A stretch of 64,000 bases of DNA from Candidatus Gracilibacteria bacterium GN02-872 (GCA_003260325.1 MOLU01000002.1:85536-149535); one strand, 5' to 3'; numbered from the stretch's first letter, positions 1 through 10,101 are shown. Notes: generated by a model not told the origin, from the letters alone. Program-made: numbers and translations.

Positions 1-139
1 TATTTTTTTCCTCTTGCCATAAAAATATTATTAAATTATAAGGTACAAGCGACATTTTTTTGTCTTCCTTTTTAAAGGCCTGGAAATTATAATTATTTTT
101 TTTGAAAAGTAAAGTTTTTGTTTAAAAAATAAAAAAAAA

Positions 140-167
140 TTGACTTAGTAAAATAGTTTGTTATACT
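140..167 (+). promoter_or_regulatory. Sigma-A type promoter
   Basis: TTGACT (140-145) and TATACT (162-167) are separated by 16 bp, the spacing seen at most promoters in this window. Transcription would start near 174 and meet a terminator at 208-236 before the methyltransferase gene. A loose inverted repeat (TACTA / TAGTA, 164-181) overlaps the -10. Confidence 0.6.
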
Positions 168-207
168 ACCTACAGATAGTAGTTAATTTTGACTATATAT
201 TCTTATC

Positions 208-236
208 AAAGAGGAGTTTTTTCCTCTTTTTTTTTT
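208..236 (+). terminator. Rho-independent terminator / attenuator
   Basis: AAAGAGGA (208-215) pairs with TCCTCTTT (222-229) and is followed by a T run. It lies between the promoter at 140-167 and the gene at 251, so it could end a short leader RNA of about 60 nt or attenuate the downstream gene. Confidence 0.7.
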
Positions 237-250
237 AATTTATATTTATA

Positions 251-802
251 ATGAATTTTGACAATTACTATAAAAGAAATAAAAGTCTTTTTTGAAGTAA
301 TCCTTTAGAGATTATAAAAATAGCTGAAAAATTTTTAAATAAGGAACACATAATAGTTGATTTAGGATGCTGACAATGAAGGAATTTAATTTACTTATTA
401 AATAAATGATTTAATATATATTGAATTGATATTAGTGAAGTTTCTATTTCGGATTTAAAAGTTAACTTCCCTGAGTATAAAAATAATTTCTTAAAAAAAA
501 ATATTTTAGATTTGGATAGTTATGATTTTTCTGATTTGATTTCAACATTTACATTTAACTTTATTGATAAACAGATTAAATTTATTTTTGACTTAAAAGA
601 AAAGTCTAAGTTCTGAAGTATACATGTGATATCTGATTTTTTAGAAAAAAAAGACATACCTAAATGATTTTTGAAATCTTGACAAATAAATGAAATTTAT
701 AAAGACTGGGAAATACTTTACTATAATGAAGCAGAAATTAATACTATTTTTTGAGAAAAATGGCCTTGTTACAATATAATTGCTAGAAAAAACTATGAAT
801 AA
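251..802 (+). CDS. Class I SAM-dependent methyltransferase
   Basis: A 183-residue protein with the SAM-binding motif I VDLGCGQG near residue 36 and an acidic motif II, YGIDIS, about 20 residues on, as in small TehB-like methyltransferases. The motif glycines are TGA codons, so the gene is intact only with UGA = Gly. The ATG at 251 has no Shine-Dalgarno and follows a short leader that carries a terminator. The substrate cannot be read from the sequence. It converges with yidD. The fold is confident, the role unknown. Confidence 0.75.
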
Positions 803-887
803 ATTTTATGATAAATTATATTTTAGCGAAAAAAATATTTTTTGAGAAGCTCCTATATTTATAGTAAAAAAATTTGATTAATATGTA

Positions 888-1160
888 TTATTTTCCTTTT
901 TCTTTCTCAACAGGGTCATATCATCACTTACTCCATGGCATACACCTCATAATCCTCCAAATTCATTTTAGACTTCAGCAAATAGCTCACTTTTTTTCAA
1001 CTGCTTCTATGAAGTATTGGCTGCAAGTAGGGAAATATCGACAATAAGGATGGTTTCTGTGTTTTGCCCAAAAACTATGGTCTGGAGAAAGATATTTTTG
1101 ATAAACTTTTATTGTTCTTATTATTATCTTTTGGAAAATATTTAATTTCTTGCTTTTCAT
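888..1160 (-). CDS. yidD: Membrane protein insertion efficiency factor YidD
   Basis: A 90-residue protein with the YidD signatures YQKYLSPD, CRYFPTCSQY and the closing MRCMPWSKGGYDPV. YidD helps the YidC insertase place proteins in the inner membrane. An in-frame TTG at 1220 would add 20 residues, but the ATG at 1160 gives the usual length. It is the last gene of the run rpsT-infC-rpmI-rplT-yidD, whereas in many bacteria yidD follows rnpA and rpmH. Several TGA codons are read as glycine, including one of the two before YDPV. Confidence 0.9.
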
Positions 1161-1229
1161 AATAAATCTTAAAAATTTAGAAAATTTAAAAAAATCCTTG
1201 AAAGAATTTATTTTCTTCAAGGACTTTTA

Positions 1230-1574
1230 TTATTTTACAAATTCTACTACATTTGCAAAAACTTTTGGATTTGAAATAGCTAGATTTGATAAAACTTTTC
1301 TGTTTAATTTTACTTTTTTCAAATACATTGCATTTATAAATTTAGAGTAGCTTAATCAGCTTTCTCTTGCCGCAATATTTATTCTAGTATTCCATAATTT
1401 TCTGAAATCTCTTTTCTTTCTTTTTCTACCAATGTATGCATTTAAACCAGCTTTCATCCAAGCATTTTTTGCTCTACTGAAAACTCTTGAGTTAAGCATT
1501 CTGTATCATTTAGTAGCTTTTAAGATTTTCTTGTGTCTTTTTTTAGTCATCAGACTTCTTTTAACTCTAACCAT
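1230..1574 (-). CDS. rplT: 50S ribosomal protein bL20
   Basis: A 114-residue basic protein beginning [19 protein letters not shown], with the conserved [14 protein letters not shown] and [14 protein letters not shown] blocks of bL20. bL20 binds 23S rRNA early in 50S assembly. It lies downstream of infC and rpmI in the conserved order infC-rpmI-rplT. The gap to rpmI is about 30 bases, so they are probably co-transcribed. In many bacteria bL20 represses this operon; no such site was recognised here. It contains two TGA-encoded glycines. Confidence 0.97.
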
Positions 1575-1606
1575 TTTGTGAAATTTTTAAATTTTAAATT
1601 AAAATA

Positions 1607-1801
1607 TTATAAATGAGGTAATTGTTCTCTGATTTTTTTATTTTCACTTCCAGATACAACAAGTCCATATTTATTTCTAGTTTTTGATTTTTTACTTTTA
1701 TTTGAAAGTAAGTGTTTATTCCAAGCTTGTCCTAGCTTAAACTTACCTTTTCAAGTAACTTTAACTCTTTTTTTAACACCTTTTCTAGTTTTTAAAGTCA
1801 T
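1607..1801 (-). CDS. rpmI: 50S ribosomal protein bL35
   Basis: A 64-residue basic protein, MTLKTRKGVKKRVKVTGKGK onward, ending in the typical REQLPHL-type tail. It has the size and sequence of bL35, a late-assembling large-subunit protein. It sits between infC and rplT in the universal gene order. One glycine, in VTGKGK, is TGA. No SD is visible before its ATG. Confidence 0.95.
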
Positions 1802-1824
1802 AATAAATTTTATTAAAATAAATA

Positions 1825-2337
1825 TTATTTAATTGGTTTAAACATCGCTGTAAATGTATTTCAAGTTTTTTTCACAGCTCAGTCTAGCTTGTAAAATTGT
1901 TCAATTCTAGTGACAAAAGAATCCATTTTTTCTTTTGCAAGATTTTCATATTGGTTTTCTCTTCCTCTAAGCATAAGAGTCACTTTTAGAGGATGTCCTA
2001 GTTTTGCAAATTTCTCAGCTTGATTTTTTCTTATTTCTAAATCGTGTTCTCAAATCTTGAAAGTAATCCTAATTGTCTTTAAATCAGGAGCTTTTCATTT
2101 TTGTTTATTTTTTTGATCTTGCTTTTTTTGTTTGTATAAAAATTTTCCATAATCGAGCAATTTCACGATACTATAATCATCTTTTCTTCCGATTTCCATC
2201 AAATCTAAACTCATAGAGCTAGCTTTAGCTCTAGCTTCATCAATACTCATTGTTCAGAAGTTTTCTCCATCATCTCAAATAAGTTGAACTTTTGAAGCTC
2301 TTATTTCATCATTTAATAATTTTTTCTTTTCTTTCAA
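1825..2337 (-). CDS. infC: Translation initiation factor IF-3
   Basis: About 170 residues. It has the IF3-N block KKLLNDEIRASKVQLIGDDG, the LDLMEIGRKDDYSIVKLLDYGK linker region and the IF3-C block RITFKIWEHDLEIRKNQAEKF. IF-3 keeps 30S subunits free and checks start codons. There is no in-frame ATG or GTG near the expected N-terminus. TTG at 2337 or ATT at 2340 gives the right length. A non-AUG start would match the self-regulating AUU start of many infC genes. It begins 14-17 bases past the rpsT stop, in the same operon. Confidence 0.93.
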
Positions 2338-2354
2338 AATTCCGATTTTAAAAA

Positions 2355-2654
2355 TTAAGATATAGATTTCATCATTTTCACGAATCTAGCTTTTTTTCTA
2401 GCTCAATTATTTTTGTGAATGATATTTTTCTTTACTAATTTATCAATTATAGATTGTAAACCAGATTTAGTAGTTTTTCAATCAGAACCTTTTTGGTTTA
2501 AAAAAATATTTTGAGCAGCTTTTAAATCATTTTCTCTTATAGCTTTTTCAAAAGCAACTCTAGCTTCTCTGTATAACTCTCTGAAGTTATCATTTCTAGC
2601 TCTTCTTTTTTTATTTTGTCTTAATTGTTTTTTTGCAGAAGCAATTATTGGCAT
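2355..2654 (-). CDS. rpsT: 30S ribosomal protein bS20
   Basis: A 99-residue basic helical protein, MPIIASAKKQLRQNKKRRAR onward, with the closing GLQSIIDKLVKKNIIHKNNGARKKAR typical of bS20. The upstream in-frame codons are not conserved, so the ATG at 2654 is chosen. It is the first gene of the operon running into infC-rpmI-rplT-yidD, served by the promoter at 2779-2806. Finding rpsT directly before infC is less usual than its common stand-alone position. Confidence 0.95.
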
Positions 2655-2778
2655 AATTATTTCAAATATAGAATAAAATAAATTTAAAAAATACTTTCTT
2701 GAATATTTAGCATAAACAGGGGACAAAGAGGATGTATTCTAAGAAATATTTTTTTCTCATGTCTCTTTAGGCCAATAG

Positions 2779-2806
2779 ATTATATATAAAATGGCTTAAT
2801 TGTCAA
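2779..2806 (-). promoter_or_regulatory. Promoter of the rpsT-infC-rpmI-rplT-yidD operon
   Basis: Reading the minus strand, TTGACA (2806-2801) and TATAAT (2784-2779) are separated by exactly 16 bp. The leader to the rpsT ATG is about 120 nt. Confidence 0.7.
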
Positions 2807-2884
2807 AGGATTTTACAAAATTATTTTTGAAAAAATATTAAAAAATTTTTGATTAAGCTTTAAATAAGTTAAATAATAAAATAA

Positions 2885-2903
2885 TACTATATAAAGTATA
2901 GTA
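2885..2903. promoter_or_regulatory. 19-bp palindrome TACTATA-N5-TATAGTA
   Basis: A perfect 7-5-7 inverted repeat in the intergenic space between the divergent rpsT and 2991 genes. It lies upstream of the promoter TTGCAA (2927-2932)/TATAAT (2949-2954). The same palindrome recurs near 11876, 36978 and 44754. It is probably an operator for a dimeric regulator (inference). Confidence 0.6.
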
Positions 2904-2926
2904 AAGTAAAAAAATATAAAATTTAT

Positions 2927-2954
2927 TTGCAAAATATTTAAAAATTGTTATAAT
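2927..2954 (+). promoter_or_regulatory. Promoter of the small membrane protein genes
   Basis: TTGCAA (2927-2932) and TATAAT (2949-2954) with a 16-bp spacer, about 37 bp before the ATG at 2991. The region 2655-2990 holds only this promoter, the rpsT promoter and the palindrome at 2885-2903. Confidence 0.65.
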
Positions 2955-2990
2955 AAAGCCAAAGTTTTGTTTAGTTTTTATGATAAATCA

Positions 2991-3182
2991 ATGGAAGCAA
3001 AAATCATTTACTGAAATGTGCCAAAGTATACACTTTATGATGCTGAACATAATTTTTATGCTTCAAATGAAAATATTATAATTTTATGAGTGTTACTTTT
3101 TATGATTCTGCTGAACTTATACATCTTAATAAGACTTTTAAAATTTAAAAACAAGCTATGAATCCAAACTGAGAATTCTTAA
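2991..3182 (+). CDS. Small single-span membrane protein, unknown
   Basis: 63 residues. A soluble stretch (MEAKIIYGNVPKYTLYD) is followed by one strongly hydrophobic segment (about residues 31-52) and a short basic tail, so it is predicted to be a single-span membrane protein. Three TGA codons fall at plausible glycines. No family was recognised. It is probably the first gene of a short run of small membrane or exported proteins (2991-4188) from the promoter at 2927-2954. Confidence 0.5.
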
Positions 3183-3418
3183 TTTTGTGACCATTTTGAG
3201 TTTATGCAGCATATAAGTGTAGTTGATTTTTTATGAACTTTCCACCTAATTCTTTCTATAATTTTGTTCTATTTAGCCCTACTTTTGCCAATGATCAAAT
3301 AAATCCTTTTCATTTTCAGATATATTTTTTAAATTTAGAAAATATAAAAAATAAAGAAAATACATATTGTATAAAACAAATTTCTAAAAAGTTATGAAAA
3401 AAATATTTCTTTCAATAA
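3158..3418 (+). CDS. Possible small hypothetical protein
   Basis: An open frame of 86 codons when UGA is glycine, starting MNPNGEFLILGPFGVYAAYK. It overlaps the end of the gene at 2991 by 25 bp and the start of the gene at 3394 by 25 bp. Its composition (many F, N, P) is not clearly that of noise, but no family was recognised and both ends overlap better-supported genes. Its last 24 codons come from the duplicated segment around 3350-3455. Confidence 0.3.
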
Positions 3419-3455
3419 TAATTCTTCTTTTTTCTTTTTGACAAGCTTTTTCTAT
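3350..3455 (+). repeat. Direct repeat, copy 1 (partner 3762-3868)
   Basis: About 105 bp covering a leader (TAAAGAAAATACATATTGTA), the start codon and the signal-peptide codons of the gene at 3394. It is nearly identical to 3762-3868, which holds the same part of the next gene. The unit includes the 5' region and the secretion signal, consistent with tandem duplication of a whole gene followed by divergence of the mature part. Confidence 0.75.
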
Positions 3456-3765
3456 TTGAGAAAATTATGCTTTTTATAGTACATCTCAATTAAAAGAAAT
3501 GTACAAAAAGCAAGATGCTGAAGTTGAAGGTTATACAAGAGAGCTGTTAAGACAGGATTTATCTGATATAGAGAAGTTTTCAAAATTAAAATTATCTTTA
3601 AAGATTTCATTTCACATAAGAGATGAATTGAGAGAAGAACTTGCTTCTAGGTTAAAAGATGAAGAGGAGGGAGAAAGAAAAATGAAGTTTTTTATAGTAG
3701 TGGTTTGAATAATTATTTTGTTAATCTGGTGAACTATATATACTTTCAAAAAAGATAAAAAATAA
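3394..3765 (+). CDS. Signal-peptide, single-span envelope protein A
   Basis: 123 residues. It has an N-terminal signal (MKKIFLSIIILLFSFGQAFS), a charged helical middle rich in K, E, R and L (coiled-coil-like), and a C-terminal membrane span (KFFIVVVGIIILLIWG) with a basic tail. This predicts an exported helical region tethered to the membrane. It is paralogous to the next gene by shared leader, signal peptide and layout, although the middle has diverged. No known family was recognised. Confidence 0.65.
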
Positions 3766-3868
3766 AGAAAATACATATTGTATAAAATAAATTTCTAAAA
3801 ACTTATGAAAAAAATATTTCTTTTAATAATAATTCTTCTTTTTTCTTTTTGACAAGCTCTTTCTCTGG
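3762..3868 (+). repeat. Direct repeat, copy 2 (partner 3350-3455)
   Basis: Second copy of the leader plus signal-peptide segment. It differs from copy 1 at only a few positions, for example TTTCAATAA versus TTTTAATAA. Confidence 0.75.
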
Positions 3869-4188
3869 GGGAGTATTGATGATATGTTTTTTTTAGTATA
3901 GAAGCTTTAGAAAAAGAAATATCTAAGCTTGATACAGAAATAGAAAATGCAACAAAATATTTTTTAAAGTTAGATTTAAATACTCAACGAAATTCTTATT
4001 TTTATACAGAGAGCTTTTTAAAGATAAAATTAGAACAGAGAGATGCAGCTAGATTTTATTTAAAAAGAAATTTAGAAGAAGTTGAAAAATCAAAAAGAGA
4101 AAGAAATATTCATTTATTTATTTGAATATGAATATTTTCAGTACTTTTATTATGTATGACTTTTGTTTTTAGAAATAAAAATATTTAA
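3805..4188 (+). CDS. Signal-peptide, single-span envelope protein B
   Basis: 127 residues with the same layout as its upstream paralogue: a nearly identical signal peptide (MKKIFLLIIILLFSFGQALS), a helical charged middle (LEKEISKLDTEIENATKYF onward) and a C-terminal membrane span (HLFIGIGIFSVLLLCMTFVF). The mature parts share layout more than residues. Function unknown. A bidirectional terminator separates it from the convergent pheT. Confidence 0.65.
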
Positions 4189-4204
4189 TTATTAGAAATA
4201 AAAA

Positions 4205-4232
4205 AAATAGGAACAATTTTACGTTCCTATTT
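4205..4232. terminator. Bidirectional terminator
   Basis: AAATAGGAAC (4205-4214) pairs with GTTCCTATTT (4223-4232), between the convergent gene ending at 4188 and pheT, with T runs on both sides. Confidence 0.75.
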
Positions 4233-4237
4233 TATTT

Positions 4238-6577
4238 TTATCTAAGTTCTCATCAAATTTTTTTCACAGCAGCAATTATTTTTTCAATAATTTCAGTTTT
4301 GGCTTTATCATCAAGAGTTCAATCCATTGACTGGATATAAATTCTAAAAGTCAAACTTCTTTTTCCTGCAAGAACTAGATTATTTTCATAAATATCTATA
4401 AGTTCAACTTTCGTAATCAGTTTTGGTTCGGCTTTTTCAATAGTTGCTTTTACTTTGCTTGCGGAAACTTTGTCTTTTTCAACAACAAAGTTTAAATCAA
4501 AATTATTTTCTTGAAACATAGAAATATCTTTTGTCTTTATCTTACCAAAAACCATTTCTTTTAATTTTTCTACATCTATTTCAAAAAATCATATTCTTTC
4601 TGAAATTTCAAAATTTTTTGCAACTTTTGGGTGAATTTCTCAAACAAATCATATTTCTTGTCCTCTAACTAAAATCACAGCAGTTCTTCAAGTGTGAGCA
4701 AAATCTGGAACTTTGTCAGCTTTTTCAAAAAAATATTTTTCAACTCAAAGATATTTTAATAATTTTGAAACTGTTTTTTGAATATCAAAATAAACTAAAT
4801 CTTTATCTATAACTTCAACCCCAGACAAAAAATATCTTTCCAAAACATCATTTCATTTTTTTTCAAAAACTTTTTCTATTTCAAATAACTTCAAATCTTT
4901 AAAATCTCTATTATTGTTCTCAACAGTCATCAATAAGTTTGGAATCAAACTTCCTCTCAAGTGAGTTAATTCTTCAGATAAAGCATTTTTCATTTCTACT
5001 AGATTTTCTGTAGAAAGTCAGCATTTTTCTACCAATTCTTTGTTTACAAAACTGTAAGTGTACAAATCAAAATATCAAATTGAAGTCAAAAAATCTCTAA
5101 CAGAATTTTTTATTTTGTAAGTATTGCTTTGTGTTACAGCTCAGAGATTTATACTTGGAATAGTTGGCTTTATAGAATCATAACCAGAAATTCTAGCTAT
5201 TTCTTCAGCAATATCAGCTTTGTAAGTCAAGTCTTTCCTCCAGAAAGGGATTTCAAGTTTGTCTCAAACTAGCTTAATTCATAAATTATTCAAAATATCT
5301 AAAATCTCAGTTTTTTCGTATTTTTTTCAAATCAAATTATTTATAAAATCTAAGTCAAAATCTATAAATATTTTTTCTTGTTTTTTAGGATAAATATCAC
5401 TGAAACTTATAAGTTTAGCATTTGGAATATTTTTTAAAATTTCAGAAATAATTAAACTTGCTCATTTGTCCTGCATTTCATTTAAAATATCTTTTTCAAA
5501 AACATTTAATGCATCAGTTCTGATTCCAAGTTTTTTCCCAGTAATTCTTATAATCGCTTGATCAAAGTGAGCAGATTCAATTATAATATTTTTTGTAGAA
5601 TCTGAAACTGCTGATTCTTTTCATCAAATTATTCATCCTAAAGCTAAAATTTTTGAATTATCAGCTATAACTATATCATTTTCATCAAGTTTGTATTCAG
5701 TATCATTTAAAGTTAAAAATTTTTCTCAAGATTTTGCTTTTCTGATAATGATATCTCAATCTATTTTATCTGCATCAAAAATATGAGTTGGCTGACCATA
5801 AAAGTAAAGTGAATAATTTGATAAATCTACAAGTAATCATTTTGGTTTCACTCAAGCACTATTTAAAACTTCTTTTATGTAATCTGGAGAATCTGAATTT
5901 TCTACATTTTCCATTTTTACTCAAATGTATCTAGAAACTTCATTTGGAATTTCATTTTTTATGTTTAAATCGGGAAGAGAACTTAAATCAATATTTTCAT
6001 ACTCAAAATCAAATTTTTTTCAATTTATGGCTTGTATTTCCCTTAAAATTCAAATATGAGAAAATAAATCCGGTCTGTGATTTATGGCTTTGTTATCTAC
6101 CTCTATAATTGCATCATTTTTTTCTAAATAATCCCTCATACAAGCTCAAAGTGGAGCTTCTTCACTAAGCTCCATAATTCCAGCTTGTCTTTCATCAACA
6201 AGTCATAGTTCGTCTTCACTACAAATCATTCATTCGCTAGTTTCTCATCTGATTTTAGTTTTTGCTATTATAAAATCAGCTTTTAGTTTAGCTCAAACAA
6301 GAGCAACAGGGACTTTTATTCCAGCTTTTACGTTTGGAGCTCAACAAACAATAGGATAAGTTTGACCTAAAACTTCAACAGTTGTACAGTTTAACTTTTC
6401 ACTATCAGGATGTTTTTCACAAGTTTTTACTATTCAAATAAATACTTTTTCTAAATTTTCTCATTCATAATCTATTTCTTCAACTTCAGCTGTATGCATA
6501 ACTAAGTCTTTTGCGACTTCTTCTACAGATTTCAAATCTGGAATTTGTCTTTTTAATGCTTTGTAAGATATTTTCAT
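4238..6577 (-). CDS. pheT: Phenylalanine-tRNA ligase beta subunit
   Basis: 779 residues, the usual PheT length. In order it has a tRNA-binding (EMAP-like) domain, with VCGAPNVKAGIKVPVALVGA at about residues 100-120; the B3/B4 editing region with the DNYSLY-type and HIFDADK motifs; B5; the catalytic-like core (RGSLIPNLL); and a C-terminal FDX-ACB domain (about residues 690-779). It charges tRNA-Phe together with PheS. pheS is not adjacent, unlike the usual pheST pair. Many glycines are TGA. The start ATG has no SD. Confidence 0.96.
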
Positions 6578-6688
6578 TTTACTAAATTTAAATTTCTAAA
6601 CTTGTATAAATATAAAGAAAAAATCTAGAAAATCAAGAAAAAAGTATTTTTGATTTGAAAAATTAAAAAAATTTGTTAAAAAAAATAA

Positions 6689-6712
6689 AAAATCCACTTT
6701 TTAGTGGATTTT
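6689..6712 (-). terminator. Terminator after the 6725-7711 gene
   Basis: AAAATCCACT (6689-6698) pairs with AGTGGATTTT (6703-6712). Read on the minus strand it is followed by a T-rich run. Confidence 0.75.
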
Positions 6713-6724
6713 GTAAAAATGGAT

Positions 6725-7711
6725 TTAAACAACAGCTCTTCCTGGATTATTGTTATTTCTTCTTTTTTGCGCTTGAGCGATGTCTTTATCAAATTTTTTA
6801 AACATAGCTTCAGCATCTTTATTATTCTTTACAGTTTTTAAAAGATTAATAAATTCTTTTCTCATTTCATTATCTCCCTTAGTTAATTCTATATATTTTT
6901 TAATATTTTCTGTATTTATGTATGGACTTTCTGAACCCCCTTCCCATTTTACATTAAGTAAGTTACTAATAACATCTTTTCCTAAACCAAGATTTTCTAA
7001 AACATTTCTAATGCTATTTTCCGCAACTTGATTTTCTTTCACATAATTTTCTAAAGCACCTTGCGTTAAAGGTCACCATTTCCCATCTACTTTTCCTAAA
7101 TCTTTTTTTCATAAAGTTATTAAAGTTTCTTGAAGTTCTTTTACCTTTTTTATATCTCATTTATCTTTTTCAACATTAAAACTACTAATTGTGTTTGGAG
7201 CATTTGCTATTCTTATTTCATTTTTTGCATCATCTATGAGACCTCCTACTCTTTCTACAATTGGAGAAGCTTTATCACTTAAAGTATCTTCATCTCATGT
7301 AGAATATTTTGAAAAAGCTCTTACTGGTTTACTGCTAAAAAAATTTTCCGCACCTTGTGCAAATTTCTCTCCATCACTTAGGTTAAATAATTCTTTAGTT
7401 CTAGCTATCAAAGCATCGAATTCTTTTTTATTTCATCTTTCTCATCTGGCTTCTAATTCTTTTATTATTGAATTTGCTAATACTCTACGTTCAACTCCAC
7501 TATTTTGTCTTATTTCTTCAATCATTTTATTTGCTTCTTCTTTTTTTGCTTCTAACAGTCTATTTATAAAGTCTAGTTCTTTTTGACTAAGATTCTTAGT
7601 ATCTCAAAGAGTAAATTCAACTTTTCAATTTGTATTAGAATAACTTATATTTATCCCTTCTTTTTTTTGAGGAGTATCTTTTGCCTCTTGTTTTGGTCCT
7701 GTTTCATTCAT
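6725..7711 (-). CDS. Cytoplasmic-type protein with a peptidoglycan-binding-like repeat
   Basis: 328 residues, no signal peptide, mostly charged helical sequence. Around residues 198-225 is LQETLITLGKKDLG followed by KVDGKWGPLTQGALENYV. This matches the L-x-LG...VDG-x-[FW]GP-x-T-x-x-A pattern of peptidoglycan-binding domain 1. The rest resembles no family I know; the C-terminus is an asparagine-rich tail (RRNNNNPGRAVV). TGA is used for several glycines alongside GGA and GGT. A wall-binding or structural role is inferred only from the one repeat. Confidence 0.6.
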
Positions 7712-7838
7712 AATTTTATTTTTAAAATATAATATAACAATATCTTATCATATAAAATTTTTAAATGCAAAAATTTGATAAAAAAAAGATTTTGATTAAA
7801 ATAATAGAAGTAAAATAAATAATAAAAAAAGTATTTTT

Positions 7839-10067
7839 ATGAAGTTAAATATCGTTTATAATCACAAAACTTGGACAGATTTTTATAATTCAATTATAAA
7901 TTGAAAAATAAATCATAAAAATTTTTTACAAAAAATAATCAACTTTGACCGTAAAAACCATATCAAATTTGGTATTTTTTATACAATTGAGAAAAAAAAT
8001 GAAGATTATTCTTGAAAAATCGTTTTTTGATTGCAAGAAGAAAATAAAGCTAAAAAAGAATTTTTAAAATCATTTTCTGAAAAACTTAAAAAATTTTTAG
8101 AAAAAAATATAAAAGAACAAGAAAGTAAAAAACAACCAAAAAAAGATGAAAAATATTCTTTTGAAGCTTTTGAAAATTTAAACTGCTGAGTTGTATGTTT
8201 TCCTATAGAAGAAGGCTTTTCTATATTTTGATTTTCTTTAATTGTAAAAAATATTTTTAAGTTTTTTTATGAAGAAGTTTTTTGAGAAAAAGATGTTTCT
8301 AAATCAGTAAATATTTATCTTTGAGAACCAACAAAAGCAAATTGAGAAGAATTTGAACAAACAGATTTTCAAGAGGGGAATACTTGATATTTACCAGATT
8401 GGCTTAAGATAAATAAAGATGAGGGAGAATTTATAAATGAAAAATATTTTTGAGATGTGATTTTAAATGAAGAATTGCAGAAAGAACTAGAAAATTTAGT
8501 AAATCGTTACAAAAATAAAACTCATTTCAAAAAATGGAATGCTGATGAACCTAAAGGTATTTTACTTTACTGACCTCCAGGAACGGGAAAAACAACAATT
8601 GCAAAACTTATTGCAAGTGAATTACGACTTAGATTTTATACTTTGTCAAGTAGTGAAATAGTTTCAAAATGGATTTGAGATTCAGCTAGAAATTTAGATA
8701 CTTTTCTTAAAAAAATTAAACCAGATTCTATTCTTTTTGTTGATGAGATAGATTCTTTAATTCCTAGAAGAGGAGCTTTGTGATGAGATATTTGACATGA
8801 AAATTCTGAAAGACTTTCAGTTGTCACAACATTTTTAGAATATTTAGATTGAACAAAAACACTAAAAGATGTACTTTTTATTTGAGCTACAAACAATATT
8901 GAGCATTTAGATAAAGCTATCCTTCGTCCGTGAAGATTTGATTATAAGCTGTTTATAGGGCTTCCTGATAAAGAATCGAGAATTAAACTTTGGAAATTGT
9001 ATTTAAAAAAAGTTCAAGAAAATATTTCTTTTGAGATTTATGATGAAAATATAGATTTTGCTTATTTGGCTGACATTTCTAATTATTTTTCTGGAGCTGA
9101 TATAAAAGAAATAGTTAGAAGAATAATGAATGATTACGCAGTTTGAACATTAAACCTTTGAGAAATAAATTTTTCTTCACAAATAACCTTTAAATGATTG
9201 GTTTTTAACATAGAAAAATATAAAGAAGAGATTTCTTTAAATAAATGAATAATTCCAGAAAAGGAAAAACTTTATTTAAAGGATATTTGAGGGCAAGATA
9301 AACTTAAACAAGAGCTTAAAAAAATAATCACTCAAATAAAAAATAAAGAAAAATTTGAAGAGTTTTGAGTTCAAATGCCTAAATGAATCTTGCTTTATGG
9401 TCCTCCAGGAACAGGAAAAACTTTGGCTGCAAAAGTGATAGCAAATGAGAGCTGAATTCTTTTTTATATGTTGACAGCAAAAGATTTTGTGTGAAATTTA
9501 TGAATAGAAGCTTTGGAAGAAAAGTTTTCTAAACTACAATCTCCTTCTATAGTTTTTATTGATGAAATAGATGCAATTTGACAAAAAAGAGATTATTTAA
9601 ACTCTTATGATATAAAAGTATTAAACACCTTTTTGCAGAAAATGGACTGATTTGTCTCTTCTGAAGATATTTTCTTTGTTTGAGCCACAAATAACATAAA
9701 TATTTTAGATGAAGCTTTGCTTAGAGCTTGAAGATTTGATTTAAAAATATTTGTTGATTATCCGGATTTAAAGGGAAGAGAAGAAATATTTAAAATTTAC
9801 ATAAATAAGTCAAAAACAAAAAATTGAGAAAGACTTTTTGTAAAAAATATTGACTACAAAGAGATTTCTCTACAAACTGAAAATTTTGTTTGAGCTGATA
9901 TAAAAGAGCTTATTCGTCGATTAAAACAAAACTTAACTTTAAAAATTATAGAAAATAATTTAAACTTAAAATGAAATGAAATCACTTCAAGAGATATCTT
10001 AATTGAGATAAAAAATTATAAAAAAGAAAAAAACATTTCACCAAAAAAGATTTGATTTGAAGCTTAA
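7839..10067 (+). CDS. Double AAA-domain ATPase (Cdc48/VCP-like)
   Basis: 742 residues. The N-terminal region of about 230 residues matches nothing I know. Two complete AAA modules follow: Walker A GPPGTGKTT near 244 with Walker B ILFVDEID near 300, and Walker A GPPGTGKTL near 520 with Walker B IVFIDEID near 572. Both have the sensor GATNN and the arginine-finger RPGRFD / RAGRFD. The domain pattern is that of Cdc48-type unfoldases, which thread protein substrates using ATP. No peptidase domain is present, so it would act alone or with a separate protease. A terminator follows. Confidence 0.85.
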
Positions 10068-10101
10068 AAAAACTAGAATTTAAACAAATTCTAGTTTTTT
10101 T
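10066..10101. terminator. Bidirectional terminator
   Basis: A long hairpin, AAAACTAGAATTT and AAATTCTAGTTTT with an AAAC loop and T runs, between the AAA ATPase gene and the convergent excalibur gene, whose stop codon lies inside it. Confidence 0.8.

Noticed and set aside
808..864. A 19-codon ORF starting at the ATG after the first methyltransferase
   Set aside because: Very short, no SD, no promoter, ends in TAG, and overlaps the 3' region before yidD.
7191..7586. Long plus-strand open frame opposite the 6725-7711 gene
   Set aside because: It is a shadow of the opposite-strand gene, which has conserved motifs; the plus frame shows only hydrophobic low-complexity residues.
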